The notes beneath the pieces were generated by a model. It saw only the letters and a program-made list of their open reading frames with translations. It had not been told where the DNA came from and searched no databases. Shown here in pieces: positions 54,375-63,255 of a stretch of DNA of 64,000 nt (its first letter is position 1; every line of letters begins with the position of its first letter). The DNA comes from Acidobacteriota bacterium (GTDB lineage Bacteria; Acidobacteriota; Blastocatellia; Pyrinomonadales; Pyrinomonadaceae), in the NCBI GenBank assembly GCA_020199835.1, contig JAIVJV010000009.1, positions 372,001-436,000 of the forward strand. The letters run 5' to 3'. A program made the position numbers and the translations under genes.

Positions 54375-55424
54375 CTACTCGTCGCTGAGCGACTTCAGCG
54401 AGAAGCCTTTTCGCCAAATCAATAGCAAGCCAATCGCGCTCCAGAAAATATCGCGTCCTTTGCGAATGATCGCGAGTGTTTCGCCGATACCTCGCGCGAA
54501 CCCGAGCACCCTCGACACCTGACCTGTCCCACCTTCGTCCACACCAGCCCGCAGCGGAATAAACTTGAACGCCACGTTGATAATGCGATTGACCGATTCG
54601 AGTATGAACGCCTGCTGCAACGTCGGCGCGATCGGACTGATGAACAAGAGTGCCGTGTAAATCTCCGCGATGCCTGCGAGGTGAAAGCACATGTCCAACG
54701 CGAAGATTGAAAGAAAGCTCTGGCGGTTCCGCTGATAGAAGCCGTAAACGCGTTCTTCGAGGGTTTGCGCTCGCGGCGTTAACTTTGCGACCAGGTTCGG
54801 AGCCACTCCGCGATTGCCGAAAAACTGAAGTGCGCCGCTTAAAAACTTCTTCTGACGGCGAATTAGCAGATAACCAACGGGAATGATGATCAACGTTGCA
54901 GCCAGCGCGCCAATGCTCGCGTAGCGCAGCGGCTTCGGAAGCGAAAAATTCAGCAGTAACGTGGCCGTACCCGCGAAAATAAACAGCGACACCGATAAGG
55001 CGTAGAAGATGTTTTCGATGGCCAATGCTGAAAGGCCCACCAGCAACGGCACGCGATGTTTTACAAACACGGCTTTCGAAGGTTCACTCACCGCGACGCT
55101 CGCGAACGGAATGATGTTACCCAGCGCGTCGCCCATCAATCGCGCGGCGACCGCATCGCGAAACGGCAGACGATGCGGGCGTTCGACGCAGCGCGTCCAT
55201 GCGAGTGCGCGCACGATGTAACGAGTGCTGGAAATCGCGAGGAGGAGAAGGAAACCGGCGCCGAGTCGTTGAATGCCGTCGAGGATCTGGCCGACGCCCG
55301 CGCGCCTTACGAAATAGGCGAACAGCAACAGTCCCAAAACACCGAATATGATTCCCAGTGGCGCAAATCTGCTCCGACGCGCGCGCTGGTCATTTGTCTG
55401 AACATCCGGGCTGTCAACGGCCAT
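54375..55424 (-). CDS. flippase-like (YbhN/lysylphosphatidylglycerol synthase TM-type) membrane protein
   Basis: 349 residues with about eight membrane helices (~26-44, 55-70, 127-150, 160-182, 232-255, 275-300 and others). Family motifs: ISSTRYIVRALAWTRCVE near residue 65, GNIIPFASVAVSEPSKAVFV (~110-129, with the G-x-x-I-P-F-G-A/S type loop), and PLRAGVDEGGTGQVSRVLG near 305. Related to the lipid flippase half of MprF and to hopanoid-associated HpnL. Substrate not predictable. The stop abuts the permease stop. Confidence 0.85.
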   Translation of the reverse strand: MAVDSPDVQTNDQRARRSRFAPLGIIFGVLGLLLFAYFVRRAGVGQILDGIQRLGAGFLLLLAISSTRYIVRALAWTRCVERPHRLPFRDAVAARLMGDALGNIIPFASVAVSEPSKAVFVKHRVPLLVGLSALAIENIFYALSVSLFIFAGTATLLLNFSLPKPLRYASIGALAATLIIIPVGYLLIRRQKKFLSGALQFFGNRGVAPNLVAKLTPRAQTLEERVYGFYQRNRQSFLSIFALDMCFHLAGIAEIYTALLFISPIAPTLQQAFILESVNRIINVAFKFIPLRAGVDEGGTGQVSRVLGFARGIGETLAIIRKGRDIFWSAIGLLLIWRKGFSLKSLSDE

Positions 55425-55607
55425 CGCGGTACGGTATCACACGGGGTTTTCAGTTTGGCAACAGACGTGCCGCCTTTTGAACTGTAACAACCGCTGGTCG
55501 ACCGCCACCGCCTTCGGCGTTAGCACCGCCCTTTTGCGGAAAACTTCGTCACTCGATTATGATGCTACGTTCACTTTGAGTCCGACAAAACGAGCATCAT
55601 CATACCC

Positions 55608-56789
55608 ATGAGTCGATCCCAAACAGCTCTGGAGCAATCTTCAGCCACTCCACTTACTACTCTCTCCGAAGATGAAACCATGTTTCGTGCGAGCGTCCGC
55701 GAGTTTGCCGAAGGCGAACTGCGCCCGCGCGTCGAACAGATGGACGAAGCCGCCAAACTCGACCCGGCGATCATCAAGCAGTGTTTCCAACTCGGTTTGA
55801 TGGGCATCGAGACTCCGGAAGACTACGGCGGCGCCGGCGCGAGTTTCTTCAGCGCCATTCTCGCCGTGGAGGAGCTTTCACGCGTTGACGCTTCGGTCGG
55901 TGTCTTCGTTGACGTGCAAAACACGCTCGTCAACAACGCGTTTATTCGCTGGGGCACGCCCGAGCAAAAAGAGAAATACCTGACGCGCCTCGCCAGCGAG
56001 CACGTCGGCGCCTATGCGCTCAGCGAACCAAGCTCGGGCTCGGACGCTTTCGCGATGCAAACACGCGCCGTCGATAAAGGCGATCACTACCTGCTCAACG
56101 GCCGCAAACTCTGGATCACCAACGGCATTGAAGCCGAGATCTTCGTTCTGTTTGCGAATGCGAATCCGGAAGCCGGTTACAAAGGCATCACTGCTTTCAT
56201 TGTCGAGAAGAGTTTTCCCAGTTTCTCGATCGGCAAGAAGGAGAACAAACTCGGCATTCGCGCGTCGTCAACAGTCGAGCTGATTCTTGAAGACTGCCAG
56301 GTGCCGAAAGAAAACATCCTCGGCGAAGCCGGCAAGGGCTACAAGATCTCGATCGAAACGTTGAACGAAGGACGCATCGGCATCGGCGCGCAGATGATCG
56401 GCATCGCCCAGGGCGCACTCGAAAGCGCGCTCGCCTACACCGCCGAACGCCAACAGTTTGGCAAGTCCATCAATCAGTTCCAAGGCGTGCAGTTTCAACT
56501 CGCGGAGATGGCCACGGAGCTCGAAGCCGCGCGGCTCATGGTGTACAACGCGGCCCGCATGAAAGACGCCGGAATTAATTTCGTTAAAGAAGCCGCGATG
56601 GCGAAATTGTATTCGTCACGCGTCGCGGAGCACGTCAGCTCGAAAGCGATCGAGCTTTACGGCGGCTACGGTTACGTGAAGGATTATCCGGTTGAAAAAT
56701 ACTGGCGTGATTCGAAGATCGGCGCGATTTACGAGGGCACGTCAAACATGCAGTTGCAGACAATCGCGAAGTTGATTATCGGAAAATGA
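55608..56789 (+). CDS. acyl-CoA dehydrogenase
   Basis: 393 residues, standard length. FAD-dependent alpha,beta-dehydrogenation of an acyl-CoA, probably short/branched-chain. Motifs: GLMGIETPEDYGGAGASFFS (~65-85), YALSEPSSGSDAFAMQTRAV (FAD/substrate loop, ~134-154), LNEGRIGIGAQMIGIAQGAL (~247-266) and RDSKIGAIYEGTSNMQLQTI (~364-383) with the catalytic Glu in YEGTSN. First gene of an operon; the stop overlaps the TPR gene (ATGA) and the E1 dehydrogenase follows, suggesting breakdown of branched-chain keto acids or acyl-CoAs. Confidence 0.95.
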   Translation: MSRSQTALEQSSATPLTTLSEDETMFRASVREFAEGELRPRVEQMDEAAKLDPAIIKQCFQLGLMGIETPEDYGGAGASFFSAILAVEELSRVDASVGVFVDVQNTLVNNAFIRWGTPEQKEKYLTRLASEHVGAYALSEPSSGSDAFAMQTRAVDKGDHYLLNGRKLWITNGIEAEIFVLFANANPEAGYKGITAFIVEKSFPSFSIGKKENKLGIRASSTVELILEDCQVPKENILGEAGKGYKISIETLNEGRIGIGAQMIGIAQGALESALAYTAERQQFGKSINQFQGVQFQLAEMATELEAARLMVYNAARMKDAGINFVKEAAMAKLYSSRVAEHVSSKAIELYGGYGYVKDYPVEKYWRDSKIGAIYEGTSNMQLQTIAKLIIGK

Positions 56790-57103
56790 ACAATCGTATC
56801 GAGCTATTCGAACAGATGTTGACCGCCGACCCAGGCAACACAACTGTGCTTTTCGGACTCGCAAAAGAGTATGAGAAAGCGGGCCGGGATCGCGACCTGA
56901 TCGACACTGTGAATCGCTATCTCGAGCAGGTCGACGACGAGGGCAACGCGTTCGGCATGTTGGCGGGCGCGTATGAACGGCTCGGTGAACGTGACAAGGC
57001 GCGCGAGGCTTACCAGCGCGGCATCGAAACGGCCCAACGCCATGGCCATCCGGGTATGGCCGAAGAATACCGCATGACGCTGGCGGGTGATTATGAAGAC
57101 TGA
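56786..57103 (+). CDS. small TPR-repeat protein
   Basis: 105 residues; ATG overlaps the acyl-CoA dehydrogenase stop. About two and a half TPR units: [40 protein letters not shown] and [20 protein letters not shown]. Cytoplasmic scaffold, perhaps an assembly or regulation helper for the fused E1 enzyme that it overlaps. Not an enzyme. Confidence 0.85.
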   Translation: MNNRIELFEQMLTADPGNTTVLFGLAKEYEKAGRDRDLIDTVNRYLEQVDDEGNAFGMLAGAYERLGERDKAREAYQRGIETAQRHGHPGMAEEYRMTLAGDYED

Positions 57104-59288
57104 TACTAAAGTTCTAAAACTGGTGCGAAAGACGGGTTCATTGGAAGATACGGTCGAAGAGATGACGCCCAGAGCAGTTCCCGCAATCTCCAAAGATCAG
57201 CAACTGCCGGATCACAAACTGCTGCTGGAGATGTATCGCACGATGTATCTTTCGCGGCGTATCGACGACAAAGAGATCCAGTTGAAAGGACAGAACCGGA
57301 TTTTCTTCCAGATCAGCGGCGCGGGTCACGAAGCCGTGCTCGCCGCGGCGGGCGTGGTGCTCAAACCGGGTTACGATTGGTTCTATCCTTACTATCGCGA
57401 CCGCGCGCTCTGCTTGCAGCTCGGCATGACGCCGCTCGAACAAATGCTTTCGGCAGTCGGCGCGGAAGCCGATCCCAATTCACACGGCCGCCAGATGCCA
57501 TCGCACTGGGGCCACAGCAAACTCAACATCGTTTCGCAGTCGTCACCTACGGGTACGCAACTGCTGCAAGCCGTCGGGTGCGCGGAAGCGAATTATCGGT
57601 TCCAACTGATTCCCGAACTGCAAAAACGAATCAACGACTTTCACGACGACGAAGTCACTTACGTCTCTGTCGGCGAAGGCACGACGAGTGAAGGCGAGTT
57701 CTGGGAAGCGCTGAACACGGCGTGCAACCTGAAGCTGCCGGTCGTTTTTCTGATTGAAGACAACGGTTACGCGATCAGTGTTCCGGTGGAAGTGCAAACA
57801 GCCGGCGGCTCCGTTTCGCGGCTCGTTGAAGGATTCCCGGGGCTTTACATCCAGCGCTGCGACGGCACGGATGCGATCGAGTCGTTGGACACGATGCGTC
57901 GTGCCGTTGACTACTGCCGCCAGCGCAAGGGTCCATCGCTGGTCCACGCGAAAGTGATTCGTCCTTATTCGCATTCGTTGTCTGATGACGAAAAGCTTTA
58001 TCGCCCTGACGAAGAACGCACGAGTGACGCTGAGCGCGATCCGGTCAAACGTTTTGGCGCGTTGCTGATCGATTCGGGCGTGATCGATCAGGATGGTCTA
58101 CAGCGAATCAAGGACGAAGCCGATCGTGAAGTAAACGAAGCGGCGGACAGCGCGCTCGCCAGTGCACAGCCCGCGCAGGAAACGGCGACGCATTACGTGT
58201 TCTCGCCTGACGTCGATCCGACGTCGAAGGAGTTTGACACTGAAGACCAGGTGCAACTCTCCGGCAATCCCGGCACGATGGTCGATCTAATCAATCGTTG
58301 TTTGCACACTGAGATGGCCCGTGAGCCGCGCATCGTGGTCTTTGGTGAGGACGTGGCGGATTGTTCGCGCGAACAGTATCTCGAAACAGTGAAAGGCAAA
58401 GGCGGCGTTTTCAAAGTCACCGCCAACCTGCAACGAAACTTCGGCGGCTCACGCGTTTTCAATTCGCCGCTCGCGGAGGCAAACATCGTCGGCCGCGCGA
58501 TCGGTATGGCAACACGCGGGCTCAAGCCCGTCGTCGAGATTCAGTTCTTCGATTACATCTGGCCCGCCATGCATCAGATTCGCAACGAGCTCGCGTTGAT
58601 GCGCTGGCGTTCGGGCAACGACTGGAAAGCCCCGCTCGTCATTCGCGTGCCTGTTGGCGGTTACCTGAAAGGCGGCGCGGTCTATCACTCGCAATCAGGA
58701 GTATCGACTTTCACCCAGATTCCCGGCCTGCGGGTGATCTATCCGTCAAACGCGCTCGACGCAAACGGACTTCTCCGCACAGCGATTCGCTGCGACGATC
58801 CGGTGCTGTTCCTCGAACACAAACACCTTTATCGGCAGGCTTACAACAAGTCCGCCTATCCCGGCGATGATTTCATGATTCCGTTTGCGAAGGCGAAGAA
58901 AGTGCGCGAGGGCAAGGACCTGACGATCATCACCTACGGCGCTTTGGTCCAACGTTCGCTCGTTGCCGCGAAGCAAGCCGAACAGGAAGGCGTCAGCGTC
59001 GAGATCATCGACCTGCGCAGCCTCGCGCCGTACGACTGGGATGCGATCGCCGAATCCGTGAAACGAACCAGCCGCGTAATCGTCGCTCACGAAGATTCGC
59101 TTTCGTTCGGTTACGGCGCGGAGATCGCCGCACGCATTGCCGCTGAGTTGTTCGAGTATCTCGACGCTCCAGTGAAACGCGTCTGCGCGCTCGACACCTT
59201 CGTGGCATACGCGCCGCAACTCGAAGATGCAATACTTCCGCAAGCTTCCGACGTTGCAAAAGCAATAGCTGAACTCAAGGCATACTGA
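57093..59288 (+). CDS. fused E1 alpha/beta 2-oxoacid dehydrogenase
   Basis: About 731 residues from the ATG at 57093 (a GTG at 57087 is two codons earlier). The alpha half (~35-345) holds the thiamine-diphosphate motif [15 protein letters not shown]...IEDNGYAIS (~195-230) and [14 protein letters not shown], an active-site loop. A linker (~345-385) leads to the beta half (~385-731; [62 protein letters not shown]). In most bacteria these are two genes (bkdAA/bkdAB or pdhA/pdhB). Decarboxylates a branched 2-oxoacid or pyruvate; the substrate and the E2/E3 partners are not in the window. Overlaps the TPR gene by 11 bases. Confidence 0.92.
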   Translation: MKTDTKVLKLVRKTGSLEDTVEEMTPRAVPAISKDQQLPDHKLLLEMYRTMYLSRRIDDKEIQLKGQNRIFFQISGAGHEAVLAAAGVVLKPGYDWFYPYYRDRALCLQLGMTPLEQMLSAVGAEADPNSHGRQMPSHWGHSKLNIVSQSSPTGTQLLQAVGCAEANYRFQLIPELQKRINDFHDDEVTYVSVGEGTTSEGEFWEALNTACNLKLPVVFLIEDNGYAISVPVEVQTAGGSVSRLVEGFPGLYIQRCDGTDAIESLDTMRRAVDYCRQRKGPSLVHAKVIRPYSHSLSDDEKLYRPDEERTSDAERDPVKRFGALLIDSGVIDQDGLQRIKDEADREVNEAADSALASAQPAQETATHYVFSPDVDPTSKEFDTEDQVQLSGNPGTMVDLINRCLHTEMAREPRIVVFGEDVADCSREQYLETVKGKGGVFKVTANLQRNFGGSRVFNSPLAEANIVGRAIGMATRGLKPVVEIQFFDYIWPAMHQIRNELALMRWRSGNDWKAPLVIRVPVGGYLKGGAVYHSQSGVSTFTQIPGLRVIYPSNALDANGLLRTAIRCDDPVLFLEHKHLYRQAYNKSAYPGDDFMIPFAKAKKVREGKDLTIITYGALVQRSLVAAKQAEQEGVSVEIIDLRSLAPYDWDAIAESVKRTSRVIVAHEDSLSFGYGAEIAARIAAELFEYLDAPVKRVCALDTFVAYAPQLEDAILPQASDVAKAIAELKAY

Positions 59289-59513
59289 TCCTGTTACTGC
59301 TTCGTGACCTAGTTAAGCGGGCCATAGCAGTACAGGCGTGTATTGATCCATTTCGCGCTCTCACCAGACGCGGTCCAATTCTCGCGCAAAACCCGTCTCT
59401 GAAAACGGCATAAATGTTGCCGCTACAGCAGTAGAACGCCTGTGTGCGTCTCCCCGGCATCCGTTCCCCCGACAACTAATCGCGATTGATTAAACACAAG
59501 GGAGGTACAACTG
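59289..59513. other. 225-base intergenic region
   Basis: No gene seen. The right end carries GGGAGGT at 59501-59507 for the next gene. Short open frames on the minus strand lack a ribosome site. No terminator hairpin with a T-tract is obvious after the E1 gene. Confidence 0.4.
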
Positions 59514-60485
59514 ATGAGCAAGCACGTTTCGAGTGTTTTGGCTGCCGTAATACTGACTCTAGCGCTGTCGGCACTCGCATTTGCACAAACAACCACGACG
59601 ACTACGACGACAAAGACAGTTCAAAACCCCGACGGAACGTACACGATAATTGAATTCCCTGCGAAAAAAGAGATAACGCTTACCCTGAATCCAGTCACTA
59701 TTGAAAAAGCCAAGGGTGTGGCGACGATTCTTCGCGACGACGATGGAACGCGGATCAAACTGAACCTGACTGACGTTCCGGCCGATGTCACTTCGTTGAC
59801 CTTGTATGCGGTCGACGACAAAGGCGCGGTTACCGCGCTCGGCCCGGTCGCGATTACCAACGGTGTGGGTACATTTACGACGACCACGCCGCTGAGCAGG
59901 TTTATGTTGATTGCCTCGCCGGAGAGTTCGTTAGCGGCGTACGATCCGAACACCAAGATCTTCTTCCGTAGCGCGGTGCCCGAAGGCTTGGCAGTTATTC
60001 CGATGACCCAGAATCCGTCTGGTGAGAAAGTCTCGGCAACTACGGCGCCGGCGGGAAGCACGCCAGCGGGAACCACCCCGGCCGGAACGACGGTCGCAGC
60101 CGGAACTTACACTGTGCCGATGCTGAACATCCCGGCCTACAAGAAAGGCGACGACACCAAAATTAAAATCGATTTTACCGGTGCGTTGACGGGTGCTCGC
60201 GCGAACGTGTTCATCACGCCGCGGAAAGACGGACCGACCGAGATCAAAATGCGTTTCCACGAATTGAAGGATGCGCCTGCGGGCCAGACCTTTATAGTTT
60301 GGGCGGTTGGCGCGGATGGGACGTATCAAAAACTCGGGCAGGTAGTAAACGCCGCGGGACGCAACGAAGCGGAGATTAAATCGGAAACCACGTTGCCGGA
60401 CTTTGGACTGCTGGTAACGATGGAAGGAGCCGAGGGCACCCGGCCGGCGGGTCCGGCTGTAGCCACGATTCAGATCGTTCCATAA
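59514..60485 (+). CDS. secreted protein of unknown function
   Basis: 323 residues with a clear signal peptide (VLAAVILTLALSALAFAQ) and then a threonine-rich run (TTTTTTTT). The rest is two beta-rich halves joined by a Thr/Pro/Gly-rich hinge (~182-200, repeats of PAGTT). The halves look alike: INGVGTFTTTTPLSRFMLIA in the first and EIKSETTLPDFGLLVTMEGA in the second; each contains strands followed by a TLYAVDD / IVWAVGADGTYQKLG segment. Probably a duplicated Ig-like fold. Strong terminator follows. Function unknown. Confidence 0.75.
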   Translation: MSKHVSSVLAAVILTLALSALAFAQTTTTTTTTKTVQNPDGTYTIIEFPAKKEITLTLNPVTIEKAKGVATILRDDDGTRIKLNLTDVPADVTSLTLYAVDDKGAVTALGPVAITNGVGTFTTTTPLSRFMLIASPESSLAAYDPNTKIFFRSAVPEGLAVIPMTQNPSGEKVSATTAPAGSTPAGTTPAGTTVAAGTYTVPMLNIPAYKKGDDTKIKIDFTGALTGARANVFITPRKDGPTEIKMRFHELKDAPAGQTFIVWAVGADGTYQKLGQVVNAAGRNEAEIKSETTLPDFGLLVTMEGAEGTRPAGPAVATIQIVP

Positions 60486-60505
60486 CTAATGAACATCGGT
60501 TGTAG

Positions 60506-60532
60506 GGCCGCCCGCGTGGGCGGCCTTTTTTT
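60506..60532 (+). terminator. rho-independent terminator
   Basis: Perfect 8-base stem GGCCGCCC/GGGCGGCC with a GCGT loop, followed by seven T, 20 bases after the stop of the secreted protein gene. Confidence 0.9.
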
Positions 60533-60725
60533 GTTATCGATCCTACAAAGAACTTCCACTTTGAACAGATGTTGCGGTAATATGTCGGACACGGGAGCGC
60601 GCCACAGTCGCTCAGGTCTCCCGACAGGCTTTAGCTAAGCCCGTAACTCTTTTAATCACCGCGAGATTCCCCTGGCCGTCGATCCCCGTCACGACCGAAG
60701 TCTCCGTTTTCCAGAGTTTGACGAC

Positions 60726-61853
60726 ATGAAAAAGCGAAGATTCCCCCGTTTGGTTCCCCTGGCACTCGTCCTTTTTCTCACTTCTCTCGTGTCCGCGCAA
60801 GAGGGTCTGCCTGCGCTCGTCAAACGAGTAAAGCCGGCGGTCGTGGCGATTGCAACCTACGACTCGAACGGCGAAGCGTTGATGACGGGCAGCGGCTTTT
60901 TTCTGACTTCGGGCCAGGTCGTGACAAATCTGCACGTCGTCCGCGGCGCGGCGCGCGCGGAGATTAAGACACTCGACGGCAAAGGGAAGGTTTATCCGAT
61001 CACCGGCGCGCTCGCGGTTGATGAAGAGGGCGACCTCGCGCTGCTCAACGTCGAGATGCCGCTTCAACCGGTGCGTGGTAGCGAGCTCGCGAGCGAACTG
61101 CCGGATGAAGGTGAACCGATTTTTGTGATCGGTAATCCGTTGAAGCTCGAAGGATCGGTTAGTGACGGGATCGTGTCGGCGGTTCGTGAAGTGCCGAACA
61201 GTTATCGAATCATTCAGATCACGGCTCCGATCTCGCACGGAAACAGCGGCAGTCCGGTGTTCAATTTGCGCGGGCAGGTTTTGGGTGTCGTGACGGTGAA
61301 GGTCACGAATGGACAGAACATCAATTTGGCGATCGCCGCCGCTCGCGTGGCGCAGTTGAAGGCTGGGAAGCTGCAACCGTTGTCGGAGATCACGTTGAAG
61401 AGCAAAGGGGACGTGGCGGAGTCGTCGTATAAAAACGGATTGGATTCGTTGTGGCTCGGGAACTACGACAGCGCGGTCGGGTATTTTGAGAACGCGGTTA
61501 ATAAGAATCCGAAGCGTGCGGATGCGTGGGTGCAGGTCGGTTATTGCAAGGTGAAACAGGGCAAGAATCACGAGGCCATTCGCGCATACTTAAATGCGTT
61601 GCAGCTCAAGCCCGAAGCGGCGGAGATCCATAATAAGTTGGGTGATGCGTATTACTACGCCGGGCGTTTGCGTGAGGCGATTGAGTCGTACATGACGGCG
61701 AAGGAGTTACAGCCGAGCAACCCGGAGACATTTTATAACCTCGCGATCGCTTATTTTGAGAGTGGGAATCCGGAGATGGCCGGCGCCAACGCGCGGGCCT
61801 TGCAGCGGCTGGATCACAAACTCTACGAGAAGTACCTCCGCGAGACGAGGTAG
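60726..61853 (+). CDS. trypsin-like (S1C/DegP-type) serine protease with TPR C-terminus
   Basis: 375 residues; signal peptide (PRLVPLALVLFLTSLVSAQ). Chymotrypsin-fold protease at ~28-210 with catalytic His in VVTNLHVV (~residue 73), Asp in EEGDLALLN (~103) and Ser in SHGNSGSPVFN (~179). In place of the PDZ domains of DegP it carries three TPR-like units (~240-370: YDSAVGYFENAVNKNPKRAD, KNHEAIRAYLNALQLKPEAA, LREAIESYMTAKELQPSNPE). Periplasmic quality-control or processing protease; the TPR part would pick substrates or partners. Confidence 0.9.
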   Translation: MKKRRFPRLVPLALVLFLTSLVSAQEGLPALVKRVKPAVVAIATYDSNGEALMTGSGFFLTSGQVVTNLHVVRGAARAEIKTLDGKGKVYPITGALAVDEEGDLALLNVEMPLQPVRGSELASELPDEGEPIFVIGNPLKLEGSVSDGIVSAVREVPNSYRIIQITAPISHGNSGSPVFNLRGQVLGVVTVKVTNGQNINLAIAAARVAQLKAGKLQPLSEITLKSKGDVAESSYKNGLDSLWLGNYDSAVGYFENAVNKNPKRADAWVQVGYCKVKQGKNHEAIRAYLNALQLKPEAAEIHNKLGDAYYYAGRLREAIESYMTAKELQPSNPETFYNLAIAYFESGNPEMAGANARALQRLDHKLYEKYLRETR

Positions 61854-61854
61854 C

Positions 61855-61868
61855 CCACAGATCTGTGG
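61855..61868. repeat. small palindrome between convergent genes
   Basis: CCACAGATCTGTGG, a perfect 14-base palindrome 2-14 bases from the stops of the protease and the M16 gene. Could be a weak bidirectional transcription end; no T-tract. Confidence 0.35.
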
Positions 61869-61869
61869 C

Positions 61870-63255
61870 TTAACCAGCCTCGCCGGTGAAAATGTTCGGG
61901 TCGACGCTGCGCGGGTTCCCTAAGACAACGAACCGAATGTGACGCATGTACTTCTGCGTCACGCGCTGAATATCACCCGGCGTCACGGCACTCAGCTTCT
62001 CCAGAAAATCAACCGAGTTACGCCAACCACCGCCAATCAACTCATACTGCGCCAACTCACCCGCCTGCGCAGCATTCGTCTCCTGGCCCAGGTAATACGT
62101 CGTCAGGTATTGCGCGATCACCGCGTGAATGTCGTCGGCACTCACCGGTTGCGACTGCAGCCGCGCGATCTCGTTTAGCATCACGCGAATCGACTGATTC
62201 GCATCAACCGCCGTCACGTAAAGCCCGCCAACGTTCGCCGCCTGCGTTCGTAAAAACGCGTCCGGCGCGTATGACAAATTTCGTTTCACCCGTACTTCCT
62301 CAAACACCCGATCGCGTAACAACGAACTCGCCACGCGCATCGCGTAGATGTCCGGCGACGTCAGCGACGGCGCTGTAAACAGACCCTGAATGTAATTCGT
62401 CGGAAGCTCCCGCGGCGTCACCTCGACCGTCGACTTATCAAACGCCAACGCCGGCACATTCTCCGCCTTGTAAGTCCCGCGTGGCAGTTTGCCGAAACTC
62501 GCGGCCACCAAATCACGCACCTCGTTCGGGTTCAAATCGCCCACCATCACGAGCAACAACCGCGACGTCTCCATCAACTTCGTGTGATAACGGCGCAGGT
62601 CGTCAGGCGTGAGCTTGCCAATCGATTCAGGCGTACCGCTCGTGCTGTTCACGTACGGATGACCCGCGTAAGCAACTCGCTCCTGCAACTTCTGCAGATA
62701 AACATCAGGACTATCCGTGTCGTCACTGAGCGAGACGATCATCCGCTTTTGCACGAGGGACACGTCTTCGTTCGTGAACGCCGGACGCAACACGACGTCG
62801 GTAAAAATCTGCCACGAACGATCAAACTGCATGCGCGTGGTGCCTAGCGACAGCACCGAGTAATCGTTATTCGAGCTGCTGCCGATTACCGTGCCCATGC
62901 GCGACAACTCAGTCCGCATTTTCGCGCGCGGAAAGTTTGTCGTCGCTTCCGTCGCGGCGCTGAGCATCAACGTTTCGATTCCCGCGTTCTGCGCGTTGAT
63001 ATTCGTCGAGCCGCCGCGAATAAACAGCCCGGCCGCAACCGTCGAACTACCTTCGCGTCGCTTCAGCAACACCTTCAGTCCGTTGACTTCAAACTCACTA
63101 ACAAGCGCCGCCTGTTTCGCGACGACGCTGCGCACAGACTCCTGCGCCGGCTGCGCTTGCGTTTTGCCCTGCTGCGCGTATGACGGCGCACTGCCAGTGA
63201 AAGCGAGAACCGTGATCAGTAACCACGCGCTCAAAAATCTCTTGATCTGTTTCAT
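61870..63255 (-). CDS. M16-family peptidase-like protein without the zinc motif
   Basis: 461 residues; signal peptide (FLSAWLLITVLAFTGSAPSYAQ). M16 (insulinase/PitrA) fold in two halves: ~40-220 (VNGLKVLLKRREGSSTVAAG, then GLFIRGGSTNIN) and ~230-440 (TPRELPTNYIQGLFTAPS; DRVFEEVRVKRNLSYAPDAF). The H-x-x-E-H motif expected near residue 92 is replaced by AGIETLMLSAATEAT, so it is a non-catalytic subunit. Its ATG overlaps the stop of an upstream M16 partner by 4 bases. The pair should form an alpha-beta heterodimer in the periplasm, as in other bacterial M16B pairs. Confidence 0.88.
   Translation of the reverse strand: MKQIKRFLSAWLLITVLAFTGSAPSYAQQGKTQAQPAQESVRSVVAKQAALVSEFEVNGLKVLLKRREGSSTVAAGLFIRGGSTNINAQNAGIETLMLSAATEATTNFPRAKMRTELSRMGTVIGSSSNNDYSVLSLGTTRMQFDRSWQIFTDVVLRPAFTNEDVSLVQKRMIVSLSDDTDSPDVYLQKLQERVAYAGHPYVNSTSGTPESIGKLTPDDLRRYHTKLMETSRLLLVMVGDLNPNEVRDLVAASFGKLPRGTYKAENVPALAFDKSTVEVTPRELPTNYIQGLFTAPSLTSPDIYAMRVASSLLRDRVFEEVRVKRNLSYAPDAFLRTQAANVGGLYVTAVDANQSIRVMLNEIARLQSQPVSADDIHAVIAQYLTTYYLGQETNAAQAGELAQYELIGGGWRNSVDFLEKLSAVTPGDIQRVTQKYMRHIRFVVLGNPRSVDPNIFTGEAG

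Noticed and set aside
60612..61571. 319-codon open frame on the minus strand
   Set aside because: It lies opposite the serine-protease gene, whose catalytic motifs are intact; no ribosome site and a strongly basic/histidine-rich composition typical of antisense frames in GC-rich DNA.
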